DNA of 64,000 nucleotides from DATFYP01 sp035626235 (GTDB taxonomy: Archaea; Thermoproteota; Nitrososphaeria; Nitrososphaerales; Gagatemarchaeaceae), in the NCBI GenBank assembly GCA_035626235.1, contig DASPOB010000075.1:1-64000 (forward strand), written 5' to 3'. The notes below the pieces were generated by a model. The model worked only from the letters and a program-made list of their open reading frames with translations, was not told where the DNA came from and did not search any database. The translations under genes and the position numbers were made by a program. Shown one piece after another: positions 19,628-28,732 of the stretch. Each line of letters begins with the position of its first letter. Position 1 is the stretch's first letter.

Positions 19628-20671
19628 TCAGCCGATGGGGACGCCGTTGACTTTGACGCCTTTGCCCTTCTTGACGGTCCCGATTCTGTATGCTTTGAAG
19701 CCAGAATGGCCGAAGATCCGCGCGGCCCTTCTCAGCTCGCTTTCGGGGAGGCAGAGGCAGAGGCCCGTCCCCATGTTGAACGTCCTGTACATCTCGCGCT
19801 CTGCGATGCCCCCCGATTCGCTAAGGAGCCTGAAGATCTCGGGGGGTTGCGGGAGGGCAATGTCGAAAATCAGGTTCCGACCACCCGTCAGCCTGGAGAG
19901 TTTCGAGAAGGACCCGCCAGTGACGTGCGCGATGCCGTGGACGTCCAGCCGTTTCAGGGCCTCCATAGCGGGCTTCACATAAATCGAAGTGGGGGTCAGC
20001 AGGGCATCGCCGAGCGTCGAACCGAGGCTGGGATCCCACTCCCTCAACGATCTTCCCTTGAGCACGCGCCTGGCGAGCGTATAGCCGTTCGAATGCAGCC
20101 CAGAGCTGGCGACTCCCAAGATTGCATCTCCTTCGACTATCGCCGAACCGTCGATGATGCACTCCGGCCTGACGATTCCGACCCCCATGGCGGCCAGGTC
20201 GAAACCCCGGCCCCCAATACCCTTGATCACGTCATTCATGACCGCGGTCTCCCCGCCTACGATGGCAACGGATGCCGCTCTCGCTCCCTCGACCAGGCCC
20301 TTGCCGAGTTCTTTGACCAGCGCGTCATCCTCCCTCTCCAGGGCGATGTAGTCGAGCAATGCGACGGGCTCCGACCCGAGGCAGATGAGGTCGTTGACCG
20401 TCATGGCAACGCAATCGATGCCTACGGTGTCGAATTTCTTCATCTCCTGTGCGACAAGCACCTTGGTCCCGACGCCATCCGTGTGGAGCGTTAGCCAGTC
20501 GCCTCCCCCGATGTCTATGACACCCCCATAGTGCCCAATCGGCATGGTCGGGACCCCCCTCCTCCCTTTCCTGAAGGCGAACGTTGCGCCCATCTGCTCC
20601 CCCAATGAACGCTGAATCACCCTCACCCTCTCGAGGTCCACCCCCGCCTTCGAGTATGATAGCTTCGGCAA
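19628..20671 (-). CDS. purM: Phosphoribosylformylglycinamidine cyclo-ligase
   Basis: 347 aa AIR synthetase: closes the imidazole ring of FGAM with ATP. Visible motifs include LHTDGVGTKVLVAQ, GIDCVAMTVNDLICLGSEP and LHSNGYTLAR, with the C-terminal GGSFSKLSRL loop. It is the last gene of the ten-gene leftward purine operon, 11 bp after purC. Confidence 0.96.
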   Translation of the reverse strand: MPKLSYSKAGVDLERVRVIQRSLGEQMGATFAFRKGRRGVPTMPIGHYGGVIDIGGGDWLTLHTDGVGTKVLVAQEMKKFDTVGIDCVAMTVNDLICLGSEPVALLDYIALEREDDALVKELGKGLVEGARAASVAIVGGETAVMNDVIKGIGGRGFDLAAMGVGIVRPECIIDGSAIVEGDAILGVASSGLHSNGYTLARRVLKGRSLREWDPSLGSTLGDALLTPTSIYVKPAMEALKRLDVHGIAHVTGGSFSKLSRLTGGRNLIFDIALPQPPEIFRLLSESGGIAEREMYRTFNMGTGLCLCLPESELRRAARIFGHSGFKAYRIGTVKKGKGVKVNGVPIG

Positions 20672-20682
20672 CCGCCGGCACC

Positions 20683-21519
20683 CTAGAGGTGCTTTCCTGA
20701 CAGGGCCTCGTACACGGCAACGTACCTCCGAGAAGTCTCCTCCACGAGCCAGTCTGGGAGCTCCGGGGGCGGGGGAGTCGGAGCCCCTGTTTTCCTCGCC
20801 TGGTCCAGCTTGGCCCTGTATCCTTGAGTGGAGAGCCAGTCCCTGATGGGCTGCTTATCGTAGCTTTCCTGAGTCTTTCCGGGGGAGTACTTTGAAGTAG
20901 GCCACATCCTGAATTCGTCAGGTCCGATGGAGTCCCCCAGCAGCACCCCGCCCTCGTGCCTGCCGAATTCGAGCTTTATGTCGGCCAGGATGAACCCAGA
21001 GGCAGCAGCTTTCTGGCTCAGAAGGTCGTAGATCCCGAGGGAGGAACGCTTGATGTGCGCGAGCTCTCCGACGGTAGTCCTACGCTGAGCCACTATTTCC
21101 TCTTCCGTGATGGGCTCGTCCTTCAGGTCGGACTTCGTGGTAGGGTCGAAGTACGGCGCCGGCAGCCTCGCCGCCATCACCCTCTCCCCTGGTAGGGACA
21201 CCTCTCCCCTTGCCACTCTCTCCATGAGGCTTCCGTACAGGTACCCCCTCACTACGCACTCTACAGGAATCATGTCCATCTTTTTCACCACCATCATGTC
21301 GTCGCCCTCCACCCGAACCATGTGGTGCGGAACGCCCATGGTCTCGAAGAAGTAGGCCCCCAACTTGCATAGGACCTCCCCCTTGCGGGGGATAGTCGTG
21401 GGCAGAATCACGTCGTAGGCGGACACCCTGTCGGTGAAGTGGAAGAGAAGGCGCCCTCCGTCGAGTTCGTAGAGGTCCTTGACCTTCCCCGACCTGACGA
21501 ACCTCCCCGGGGGCTTCAC
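20683..21519 (-). CDS. purC: SAICAR synthetase
   Basis: 278 aa; ligates aspartate to CAIR using ATP. N-terminal SGKVKDLYELDGGRLLFHFTDR-type strand pattern, VECVVRGYLYGS and LADIKLEFGRHEG are diagnostic. The ATG overlaps the purE stop by 4 bp (ATGA), so it is translationally coupled. Length is that of the longer, yeast/archaeal-like form. Confidence 0.96.
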   Translation of the reverse strand: MKPPGRFVRSGKVKDLYELDGGRLLFHFTDRVSAYDVILPTTIPRKGEVLCKLGAYFFETMGVPHHMVRVEGDDMMVVKKMDMIPVECVVRGYLYGSLMERVARGEVSLPGERVMAARLPAPYFDPTTKSDLKDEPITEEEIVAQRRTTVGELAHIKRSSLGIYDLLSQKAAASGFILADIKLEFGRHEGGVLLGDSIGPDEFRMWPTSKYSPGKTQESYDKQPIRDWLSTQGYRAKLDQARKTGAPTPPPPELPDWLVEETSRRYVAVYEALSGKHL

Positions 21520-21962
21520 TTCCAGGCCTCCCTCATCTTCTGCAGGTTCTCGCGGAACACGGGCTCGGAAAGGCCGAGTATCTCAGCGGCCAAGATGCCG
21601 GCGTTCCTGGCGTTGTCTATCCCCACGGTCCCGACTGGGACGCCAGGGGGCATCTGGACTATGGAAAGGAGTGAATCCAGCCCCGCGAGCTTTACGTTGA
21701 CCGGGACGCCGATGACGGGCTTGAGCGTCATCGAGGCGATGACTCCAGGCAAGTGCGCGGAGAGGCCCGCAATGGCGATGAACACCTTCGCAGGAGACTT
21801 GGCGACGTACTCCCTCAACTTCTCGGGGTTCCTGTGCGCCGAGATGAACTGGACCTCGTGCGAGACTCCAAGCTCAGCGAGCGCCCCGGAAGCCTCCTGC
21901 GCGACCGCCTGGTCGCTCTTGCTCCCTGCGATAATCGCGACCTGGGGGGCCCCCTTCAACAC
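21516..21962 (-). CDS. purE: N5-CAIR mutase, PurE class I-like
   Basis: 148 aa. GSKSDQAV phosphate loop, SAHRNPEKL (catalytic His) and GLSAHLPGVIA are present. Class I PurE rearranges N5-CAIR made by PurK; class II works directly on AIR and CO2. No purK lies in the window, so either purK is elsewhere or this enzyme carboxylates AIR directly; the sequence does not decide it by eye. It overlaps both neighbours. Confidence 0.94.
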   Translation of the reverse strand: MLKGAPQVAIIAGSKSDQAVAQEASGALAELGVSHEVQFISAHRNPEKLREYVAKSPAKVFIAIAGLSAHLPGVIASMTLKPVIGVPVNVKLAGLDSLLSIVQMPPGVPVGTVGIDNARNAGILAAEILGLSEPVFRENLQKMREAWK

Positions 21963-22531
21963 GAATTCCTCCCGAATCGAACGACTCTCCCATCAGTGAC
22001 GACGGCGTCCATGGGAACATCGGTCGGAGTGGCCGGAAGGGAGTCTCGACGTTGAAACTCGAAAGCAAGGCCGACACCCAAAGCGTCTCCTCTGGACTTC
22101 AGTTCCCTATCGAAGTAGCCCTTGCCGTACCCCACGCGGTGGCCTTCGAGGTCCCAGGCGACCATCGGGACGAGTACGACGTCCGCATCGGCCAGGGGAA
22201 CAGTCGGAGAACCCGTGGGTGGTTCGGGAATTCCAAAGGCGCCCGGAAGCAGCTCGGCAAGAGAGCGGATCTCGTGGAACCTGAGCCTGACCGACGAAAG
22301 GTCGCTCCTGGGCACTATCACCTTCTTCCCCGATTCCAGGGCCTGTCTGAGAATCTCGTCAGTTTGGACCTCGTCTCTCTTTGCCACGTAGCTGGCGATG
22401 ACTTTCGCCGTCCCGAACTCGGAGAGCGACAACAGGTTCTCGTGGACCTTCCTGCTGAGCCTCCTTACATCCTCGGCGGCAAGTCCCTTCCTCGTCTGAA
22501 GGACCTCCTTCCTCACTTCCCGCTTGCTCAT
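21956..22531 (-). CDS. 5-formyltetrahydrofolate cyclo-ligase
   Basis: 191 aa; converts 5-formyl-THF to 5,10-methenyl-THF with ATP. The N-terminal KREVRKEVLQTRKGL, the central VIVPRSD and the glycine-rich RVGYGKGYFDREL substrate/ATP motif identify it. It lies inside the purine operon between folD (4-bp overlap) and purE (7-bp overlap), feeding recovered folate back to the pool used by PurN and PurH. Confidence 0.93.
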   Translation of the reverse strand: MSKREVRKEVLQTRKGLAAEDVRRLSRKVHENLLSLSEFGTAKVIASYVAKRDEVQTDEILRQALESGKKVIVPRSDLSSVRLRFHEIRSLAELLPGAFGIPEPPTGSPTVPLADADVVLVPMVAWDLEGHRVGYGKGYFDRELKSRGDALGVGLAFEFQRRDSLPATPTDVPMDAVVTDGRVVRFGRNSC

Positions 22532-23409
22532 GGTTGCGGCACCGAAGGAACAAGAAGGCGGTTCTGCTTTTCGGCCGCCAGCAGGGTGTTCTGCATGAGC
22601 ATTACCACCGTCATCGGCCCGACGCCCCCCGGGACCGGAGTCACGTGCGAGGCCTTCTGGGACACCTCCCCGTATTCCACGTCTCCGAGCAACTTGCCGT
22701 CCACCCGGTTCATTGCGACGTCCACGACAACCGCGCCTTCCTTCACCATGTCGGCCGTCACCACGAACTGCGGCCTCCTGCCCACAGCCGTCACGAGGAT
22801 GTCCGCCTCCCGCGTCAGGGATGCCAGGTCCTTCGATTTCGAGTGGCAGACGGTCACGGTCGCGTCCTCATGAAGTAGAAGGTTGTACAGCGGCTTGCCG
22901 ACCAGGGTGCTTCGGTTGATGATCACCGCCCTGGACGACCCGATCGGGATGCGATAATGGTGGAGAATCTCCATTATCCCTCGGGGGGTGCAGGGGATCA
23001 TGTCAGTCTGGCCGTAGACGAGGCGGCCTGCGTTGGTGGTAGTAAGGCCATCGACGTCCTTTCCCGGTTCAATCGACTCGATCATCCTCATCTCGTCCAA
23101 GTGGCCTGGGAGCGGGAGCTGTAGCAGTATGCCGTTGACGTTCCGGTCTGCGTTGAGGGTCGAAATCAGGGAGCGGAGCTCGCTCTCCGAGGTCTCTTCT
23201 GGAAGCGTCAGGCTCCTGGAGGAGATGCCGACCCTGGCTGCTGCCTTGTGCTTGCTTGAGACGTACACCTTGGACGCAGGGTCGTTCCCTACCAAGATTG
23301 TCGCGAGGGTCGGCTGCACCCCTGCTTGGATCATCCTCGCCGAGTCCTCCTTCAGCCGAGACTCGATGGTCGCGGCCAGGGCCTTCCCGTCCATTGGAAT
23401 GGCGGTCAT
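22528..23409 (-). CDS. folD: Methylenetetrahydrofolate dehydrogenase/cyclohydrolase
   Basis: 293 aa bifunctional enzyme that interconverts 5,10-methylene-, methenyl- and 10-formyl-THF. YVSSKHKAAARVGI holds the catalytic Tyr and Lys; VDGLTTTNAGRL, PCTPRGIMEIL and INRSTLVGKPL (NAD(P)-binding) are conserved. ATG 23409 is chosen because it overlaps the purN stop as ATGA and begins the family sequence; the open frame further upstream is a shadow of purN. It supplies 10-formyl-THF to its operon neighbour PurN. Confidence 0.96.
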   Translation of the reverse strand: MTAIPMDGKALAATIESRLKEDSARMIQAGVQPTLATILVGNDPASKVYVSSKHKAAARVGISSRSLTLPEETSESELRSLISTLNADRNVNGILLQLPLPGHLDEMRMIESIEPGKDVDGLTTTNAGRLVYGQTDMIPCTPRGIMEILHHYRIPIGSSRAVIINRSTLVGKPLYNLLLHEDATVTVCHSKSKDLASLTREADILVTAVGRRPQFVVTADMVKEGAVVVDVAMNRVDGKLLGDVEYGEVSQKASHVTPVPGGVGPMTVVMLMQNTLLAAEKQNRLLVPSVPQP

Positions 23410-24023
23410 TCTTCTCGCCTCACAATCCTCCCTTCGGTCCGGAGCCTCCCTTCCGCGAAGAGTTTCACGGCGAGCGGATACAGTTTGTGTTCCTGCCTGA
23501 GAATCCGGGCCGAGAGTGCGTCCTCGTCGTCCCCGTCGAGGACCGGGACCGCCTTCTGAAGGATGATGGGTCCGGCGTCCACGTCGGCCACGACGAAGTG
23601 GACCGTACAACCGGCGACCTTGACCCCGTGAGAGAGGGCCTGATGCTGCGCCCTGATGCCGGGGAACGCGGGGAGCAGCGACGGGTGGATGTTCATCATC
23701 CTCCCCTCATACATGTCGACGAATGACTTTGGAAGAATCTTCATGAAGCCGGCGAGGAGGACGAGCCCCTTGCCAGGCGCCACACCGTTCTCCATGAGCA
23801 CATTGGCCAGCTTGGCAGCATAGGCCTCCCTCGAGTCCCCGCTTGAGTCGAGGGCCACGGCTTTGACGCCGTGCTTCCGCGCGACCATAAGGGCCCTGGC
23901 CCCTGGGTCGTTGCTGATGACGACGGCGACCCTGGCGCCCTTTATGTAGCCTCTTTCAGCCGACTTCAGCAGGGCCTCGAGGTTCGAACCCCTGCCCGAG
24001 ACAAGAACGCCGACTTCAAGCAT
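23406..24023 (-). CDS. purN: Phosphoribosylglycinamide formyltransferase (folate type)
   Basis: 205 aa GAR transformylase that uses 10-formyl-THF. The catalytic Asn-His pair is in MNIHPSLLPAFPG and the Asp in ADVDAGPII. The N-terminus GVLVSGRGSNLEALL binds the GAR phosphate. Many archaea use formate-dependent PurT instead; here the folate enzyme sits directly upstream of folD with a 4-bp overlap. Confidence 0.96.
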   Translation of the reverse strand: MLEVGVLVSGRGSNLEALLKSAERGYIKGARVAVVISNDPGARALMVARKHGVKAVALDSSGDSREAYAAKLANVLMENGVAPGKGLVLLAGFMKILPKSFVDMYEGRMMNIHPSLLPAFPGIRAQHQALSHGVKVAGCTVHFVVADVDAGPIILQKAVPVLDGDDEDALSARILRQEHKLYPLAVKLFAEGRLRTEGRIVRREE

Positions 24024-25461
24024 CGTGTTTCTTGACCTCCTCCTTGGCGAGCGCGGGAGGGCGAAATCCGAGTTTGCTGTAGTCGCCTGTCACGCAGGCG
24101 AAGCAGAGGCTGTCTTCTGGAAGCCCTATCGCCTCGCTCAGCCCGCGGATGTCGTTGTAGTAGAACGCGTCAACCCCCACTGCCTTGGCCACCGCGTTTG
24201 CTGTCTTTTCGGAGTCCGGCTCCCCTCCGGCCACCCTGTGAGCAAGGAGTTCTTCCCTGTCGGGGAAGTCGATGCCCATGAAACATGGGTGCCTGATTGC
24301 GGGGAAGGTGACAGCCATCTTCACGCTCTTCGCCCCGGCTTTCTTCAGCGACTCCGCGATTATTCTTGAGCTGGTTCCCCTGACCAGGCTGTCGTCCACC
24401 ACCATCACGTCCCTGCCGTTCACCGCGTCTCGTACGGGAATTATCTTCCTGACGACATCTTCCCTCCCCTCCTGTTCAGGCTCGATGAAACTCCTGATGC
24501 TGCCCTTCCTGCGGTACCTGTCCTTCATCAGCCCCTCGTCCATGGGGATGCCGCTCTCGAGGGCGAAGCCCAAGGCCGCGGGCCTGGCCGAATCAGGGAC
24601 CGGGATGACTATGTCGGCTCTTGCTCTGAACTGCCTTGCGAGTATCCGTCCCACCCTCTTCCTGGCTTCGTACACGCTAATGCCGTTCAGCCTAGACGAG
24701 GGATGCGCAAAGTAGGTGTACTCGAAAGAGCAGTAGGCCGGCGCCACCTTCGGAGAGAACCTGAAGGACGCGGGCGTGCCCTCGTGGGGACCCAGCATCA
24801 CTATCTCACCCGGTTCTATGTCCCTCACGAAGTCGGACCCCATTGCCTCGAAGGCGCAGGATTCGGACGCCGCCAGGAATGTCTCTGTCTTCTTGTCCCA
24901 GCCCAGAGACAGTGGCCGATATCCTCGCGGGTCTCGCGCGGCGTAGACCCTTCCTTCCTTGTCCAGTATCAAGAAGCAGTAAGCGCCGAATATCTCCCTC
25001 GAGAGCCTGGCGAACGCCTCGAACATGTCGCCGCTTTCCCTCAGGTGGTGCAGGAGTCGATAGCCGGCCGCGAGCGTATCGGACTCGCATGAAGCCCCAA
25101 ACTCGCTCACGACCGGTGCCGCCAACTGGTCCGAGTTGACGATGGTCCCGTTGTGGGCTATGGAGAACTCTGACTCGACCTGAATCGGTTGGGCATTCTC
25201 TAGGACTGACTTGCCCTTTGTTGAATACCTCACGTGCCCGATTCCCGACCTTCCTCGGAACGAGGCGGCCTCCGGGGCTTCGGTGCGCCAGTTGGTAACG
25301 AGCCCCATCCGGCGGAGGAGGGTATTCCCCCAGACGGCGAGCCCCCATGATTCCTGGCCCCGATGCTGCAGCGACTCGAGCCCCTGCAGCATCCTTGACG
25401 CGACGTCGTCAGCCTTGGCCGAGTACGCCCCGACCAGCCCGCACTTCTCCTTCTTCTCCAC
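24016..25461 (-). CDS. purF: Amidophosphoribosyltransferase
   Basis: 481 aa; first committed step, PRPP plus glutamine to phosphoribosylamine. The glutaminase nucleophile is Cys7, behind a six-residue propeptide (MEKKEK) that must be removed. The C-terminal PRPP site reads VMVVDDSLVRGTSS. Cysteines at the positions that bind a [4Fe-4S] cluster in the Bacillus enzyme are present (YCSFEY, RHPCFMGIDFP and LCFACVTGDY), so an Fe-S form is likely. It overlaps purN by 8 bp and purL by 1 bp. Confidence 0.96.
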   Translation of the reverse strand: MEKKEKCGLVGAYSAKADDVASRMLQGLESLQHRGQESWGLAVWGNTLLRRMGLVTNWRTEAPEAASFRGRSGIGHVRYSTKGKSVLENAQPIQVESEFSIAHNGTIVNSDQLAAPVVSEFGASCESDTLAAGYRLLHHLRESGDMFEAFARLSREIFGAYCFLILDKEGRVYAARDPRGYRPLSLGWDKKTETFLAASESCAFEAMGSDFVRDIEPGEIVMLGPHEGTPASFRFSPKVAPAYCSFEYTYFAHPSSRLNGISVYEARKRVGRILARQFRARADIVIPVPDSARPAALGFALESGIPMDEGLMKDRYRRKGSIRSFIEPEQEGREDVVRKIIPVRDAVNGRDVMVVDDSLVRGTSSRIIAESLKKAGAKSVKMAVTFPAIRHPCFMGIDFPDREELLAHRVAGGEPDSEKTANAVAKAVGVDAFYYNDIRGLSEAIGLPEDSLCFACVTGDYSKLGFRPPALAKEEVKKHDA

Positions 25462-27653
25462 TAGTCCATCAGCCTCCCGATGGGCGTCTCCCAGGCGTCA
25501 ACGAGAGCGTCGACACTGACGGCTGCAAGCGTCTTCCTCTGTCGGGTGAGTCTCACCTTTCGTCCGCCCGTCGCCCCCAGACGGGCGAAGGCGACGCCCG
25601 CCCTGGCCAGGAAGGCTTCGGTCTTCGGGGCGTCGTCCGCGCTGACGATGAAGCGGCCATGAGACTCCGAAAAGAGTGCCTGAGCCGAAGTCAGGCCATC
25701 GCCTGAAACCTTCCCCACGTCCACCTCGGCCCCGATGCCGCCCTGGATGCACATCTCCGCGACAGCGACGCCTAGCCCCCCCTTGGAGCAATCGTGGACG
25801 GCAGTCGCGAGTCCAGCCGCCATAAGCCCCCTCACCGCCTTGTAGGTCCGCGAGTCGCTCAGGGGGTCAGGGAGCGGCACCTCTCCGGCCTGCAGGCCAA
25901 GCAACTGCTCGTAATATTCTGAGCCGCCGAGTTCGGCTGCGGTCTTGCCGATGACGAAGACTGGTTCGCCTCCGTTACGAAAGCCCGCTCCGATGCGGGC
26001 CACCGGGGCAGTCATGAGCCCGACTACCATGGCCACCGGCGAGGGTTTGATCGCCTGCTTGCTGGAGGCGTCCTCATTGTAGAAGCTCACTTTGCCTCCG
26101 ACGACCGGCAGCGGAAGGTTCCTGCAGTATTCGGCCATCCCCTCGACGGTCTCCGTGAAGGTCCAGTACACCTCTTCGTCGGACGGGTCGCCGAATTGAA
26201 GGTGGTCGACCACGGCCAGCGGCTCGGCCCCTACCGCGACGACGTTCCTCGAAGCCTCGGCCACGCAACCGGCGCCGCCCCTCCTCGGGTCGAGGTGGCT
26301 GTGCCTACTGTTGCCGTCGGCCTTGACCGCGAGCATCGAACCGTTAGGGAGCCTGAGAAGGGAAGCGTCTGCCGTTCCAGGCTTCAGCACCGTCCGCAGC
26401 CCCACCTCGTGGTCGTACTGCTCGTAGACCCATCTCCTGCTCGAAATGTTGGGGGAGGACAGAAGCCTTGACAGAGCGTCGGCGATGTCTCGGGCCTCGC
26501 GGGGTTCAGGACCTCGCAATATACTTCGGGGCCTCCTTGCTCTTCTGGGAATCAAGGGCGCCTCCGCGACTGCCTTGGCCGGTAGGTCGGCCACCACTGT
26601 CCCGTTCCATCTGAGCCTGAGCGAGCCAGTTGCGGTCACCCAGCCGATGGTCGCATGTGGAACTTCGTACCTGTCTAGAATCTTGAAGACCTGGTCAGAC
26701 CCCTCGAGGCCAAGGATGAGCAGCATGCGTTCCTGGGACTCAGAGACCATGATTTCCCTGGGCGTCATGTCAGGCTCCCGGACCCGGACCTTTGCCAGCT
26801 CGACATCGGCGCCTGTCTCCCCCTTGGAGGTGATCTCAGACAGGGCCGTTGACAGCCCGCCGCCCCCCAGGTCTTTCATCCCGTGCAGAAGCCCGGTGGC
26901 CGCCACTTCCATGAGGGCGTCTAGCAGAAGCTTCTTCATGAACGGGTCAGGCACCTGGACGGAAGTCCGTTCCGACTCCGGGCCCTTCGCCAGATTCCTT
27001 GACGCGAAGGCTGCCCCGCCGACTCCATCCCTGCCAGTGCTGCCTCCAATCAGAACGACCATGTCCCCGGGTCTCTTAGCTTCCCCGAGTATCACGGAGC
27101 CTTTCCTTCCGACCCCCACGCAGGCGACGTCGACCAGGCAGTTCTTCTCGAAGCTCCTGTCAAATTCGATGTCTCCGGCGACGGTCGGGACCCCTACGCA
27201 GTTGCCGTAGTCTGCAATCCCGCGGACGACGTTCCTGAAGAGCCATCTGGAATGAGCGCTTTCCCTGGGGTCGCCGAACCGAAGCACGTCCACGAGGGCG
27301 ATGGGCCTCGACCCGACCGAGATTATGTCCCTGAGCACTCCCCCGATCCCGGTCGCCGCGCCCCCGTAGGGGTCGACCGCAGACGGATGGTTGTGGCTTT
27401 CGATGTGGAGGGTGACGACGTAGCCGTCCCCCACGTCCACAACTCCGGCATCGTATCCTGGGCCCAACACGACCCGCTCCCCGGTCGTGGGGAAGCGCCG
27501 AAGTAGCGCCTTTGACGACTTGTAGGAACTATGCTCCGCCCACTCGGCGTCTATGATTGCCCATTCCGTGTCCGTGGGCTCCCGTCCAAGCAGCGTGCGG
27601 ACGGTCTCGACTTCGTCGTCGCTCAACCCGGTTCTGGGCGCCGGAGAGAGCAA
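25461..27653 (-). CDS. purL: FGAM synthase large subunit PurL (small type)
   Basis: 730 aa ATP-dependent synthetase subunit, the size that works in a complex with PurS and PurQ. AEHSSYKSSKALLRRFP at the N-terminus, HIESHNHPSAVDPYGGAATG, GGSTGRDGVGGA and MKDLGGGGLSTA are diagnostic; the second half repeats the PurM-like fold. It takes ammonia from PurQ to aminate FGAR. ATG overlaps nothing upstream: PurQ ends 2 bp before it. Confidence 0.96.
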   Translation of the reverse strand: MLSPAPRTGLSDDEVETVRTLLGREPTDTEWAIIDAEWAEHSSYKSSKALLRRFPTTGERVVLGPGYDAGVVDVGDGYVVTLHIESHNHPSAVDPYGGAATGIGGVLRDIISVGSRPIALVDVLRFGDPRESAHSRWLFRNVVRGIADYGNCVGVPTVAGDIEFDRSFEKNCLVDVACVGVGRKGSVILGEAKRPGDMVVLIGGSTGRDGVGGAAFASRNLAKGPESERTSVQVPDPFMKKLLLDALMEVAATGLLHGMKDLGGGGLSTALSEITSKGETGADVELAKVRVREPDMTPREIMVSESQERMLLILGLEGSDQVFKILDRYEVPHATIGWVTATGSLRLRWNGTVVADLPAKAVAEAPLIPRRARRPRSILRGPEPREARDIADALSRLLSSPNISSRRWVYEQYDHEVGLRTVLKPGTADASLLRLPNGSMLAVKADGNSRHSHLDPRRGGAGCVAEASRNVVAVGAEPLAVVDHLQFGDPSDEEVYWTFTETVEGMAEYCRNLPLPVVGGKVSFYNEDASSKQAIKPSPVAMVVGLMTAPVARIGAGFRNGGEPVFVIGKTAAELGGSEYYEQLLGLQAGEVPLPDPLSDSRTYKAVRGLMAAGLATAVHDCSKGGLGVAVAEMCIQGGIGAEVDVGKVSGDGLTSAQALFSESHGRFIVSADDAPKTEAFLARAGVAFARLGATGGRKVRLTRQRKTLAAVSVDALVDAWETPIGRLMD

Positions 27654-27654
27654 C

Positions 27655-28356
27655 TTACTCGAGCTCCAGCATGGACCTGAAGATCAGCGAACCGTCCGAG
27701 TCGCCGAACGGGCTCAGGACTGACTCGGTCGCCCTCTCGGGGTGAGGCATGAGCCCGACCACGTTGCCATCCCTGTTGGAGATTCCGGCAATGTTGTCGA
27801 GCGTCCCGGTGGGGTTCGCGGCCGAGCTGGCGTTGCCGTCAGCGTCGCAGTAGCGGAAGACCACCCTTCCATCCTCATTCAGCTCGCCCAGCGTATCCTC
27901 GGATGCGTAGAACCTGCCCTCGTTGTGAGCTATGGGAAGGTGGAGCACGGCCCCCTTCTTCATCTTCTTCGTGAAGCTCGTGGTGCCGTTGTCGACCCTC
28001 ACGTTGACCCACCGGCAGACGAATCGAAGAGAAGAGTTCCTCAGAAGTGCGCCGGGGAGGAGCCCGGCCTCGATTAGGATCTGGAACCCGTTGCAGATTC
28101 CGAGCACCGGCAGGCCACGGTCAGCCGCTGACGAAATCCTCGCCAGAGCCGGACTCCTGGCCGCAATGGCGCCGGCCCTGAGGTAGTCGCCAAACGAGAA
28201 ACCTCCTGGCAGGACGATGGCGTCGTAGTCCCCTATTCTTGGTTCTTCGTGCCAGACCAATTCCGCCTTGACGCTGTCCAGGGTCTTGAGCGCCTGCAAG
28301 GCATCGAGGTCGCAGTTGCTCCCGGGAAATCTGACGACGGCGACTTTGGCCCTGAT
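27655..28356 (-). CDS. purQ: FGAM synthase glutaminase subunit PurQ (apparent ATC start)
   Basis: Class I glutamine amidotransferase, 233 aa as drawn. Catalytic Cys in LGICNGFQ, His-Glu near the C-terminus in MPHPERA, and the PurQ-specific RFPGSNCD at the N-terminus. That conserved N-terminus lies upstream of the first standard start (TTG 28299), and no ATG, GTG or TTG exists before it in frame. ATC 28356 begins 4 bp after the purS stop and 7 bp after GAGGTG, a good ribosome site, giving IRAKVAVVRFPGSNCD. So a rare ATC start is proposed; a base-calling error is the alternative. Confidence 0.88.
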   Translation of the reverse strand: MRAKVAVVRFPGSNCDLDALQALKTLDSVKAELVWHEEPRIGDYDAIVLPGGFSFGDYLRAGAIAARSPALARISSAADRGLPVLGICNGFQILIEAGLLPGALLRNSSLRFVCRWVNVRVDNGTTSFTKKMKKGAVLHLPIAHNEGRFYASEDTLGELNEDGRVVFRYCDADGNASSAANPTGTLDNIAGISNRDGNVVGLMPHPERATESVLSPFGDSDGSLIFRSMLELE

Positions 28357-28360
28357 GCCC

Positions 28361-28615
28361 CTACACCTCGACCGTGACAGAGTGGGCGGCGGGGTTGTAG
28401 ATTCTGAGCTCGTCGCACATCTTCTGCACTAATCGCTTCGCGCTCGGGGCGTCGGGCGCCTCCACCGACACTCTGAGGAACTTGCCGGTCCTTATTGACT
28501 TCACGCGGCCGAACCCAGACTTGGAGACGAGGTCCCGGTAGACGGTCTCCCCCTCAGGGTCGCTCGCACCCTCCTTGTTCGCGACTACCACCTTCACCGT
28601 GTAGAGTTTCGCCAA
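28361..28615 (-). CDS. purS: FGAM synthase subunit PurS
   Basis: 84 aa; small structural subunit that joins PurL and PurQ and helps pass ammonia. The sequence shows the PurS beta-alpha-beta pattern (YTVKVVVANKEGASDPEGET, then RVKSIRTGKFLRVSV and a terminal NPAAHSVTVEV). First gene of the leftward purine operon purS-Q-L-F-N-folD-MTHFS-E-C-M, with a TATA box 33 bp before its ATG. Confidence 0.94.
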   Translation of the reverse strand: MAKLYTVKVVVANKEGASDPEGETVYRDLVSKSGFGRVKSIRTGKFLRVSVEAPDAPSAKRLVQKMCDELRIYNPAAHSVTVEV

Positions 28616-28643
28616 TGCTCAATTTTCGTTCGCCTCAAGGACG

Positions 28644-28653
28644 CTATTTAAAT
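28644..28653 (-). promoter_or_regulatory. TATA box of the purSQLF operon
   Basis: ATTTAAATAG on the minus strand, centred 33 bp before the purS ATG, one of the best TATA elements in the window. The TTTAAA core is symmetric, so it might also fire rightward, but purH has its own element closer. Confidence 0.7.
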
Positions 28654-28701
28654 GACTCTTGCAATGAACCTGCTAATTGTTTGCGCATAGCGAAAGATTT
28701 C

Positions 28702-28710
28702 GTTAATTAG
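28702..28710 (+). promoter_or_regulatory. TATA box for purH
   Basis: GTTAATTAG centred 27 bp before the purH ATG at 28733, which fits a leaderless message. It lies about 55 bp from the divergent purS element. Confidence 0.55.
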
Positions 28711-28732
28711 CCCGCCGGAGGCTGCGGGGCGC

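Noticed and set aside
19706..20494. 262-codon plus-strand frame opposite purM
   Set aside because: purM motifs are complete on the other strand; this frame is an antisense shadow.
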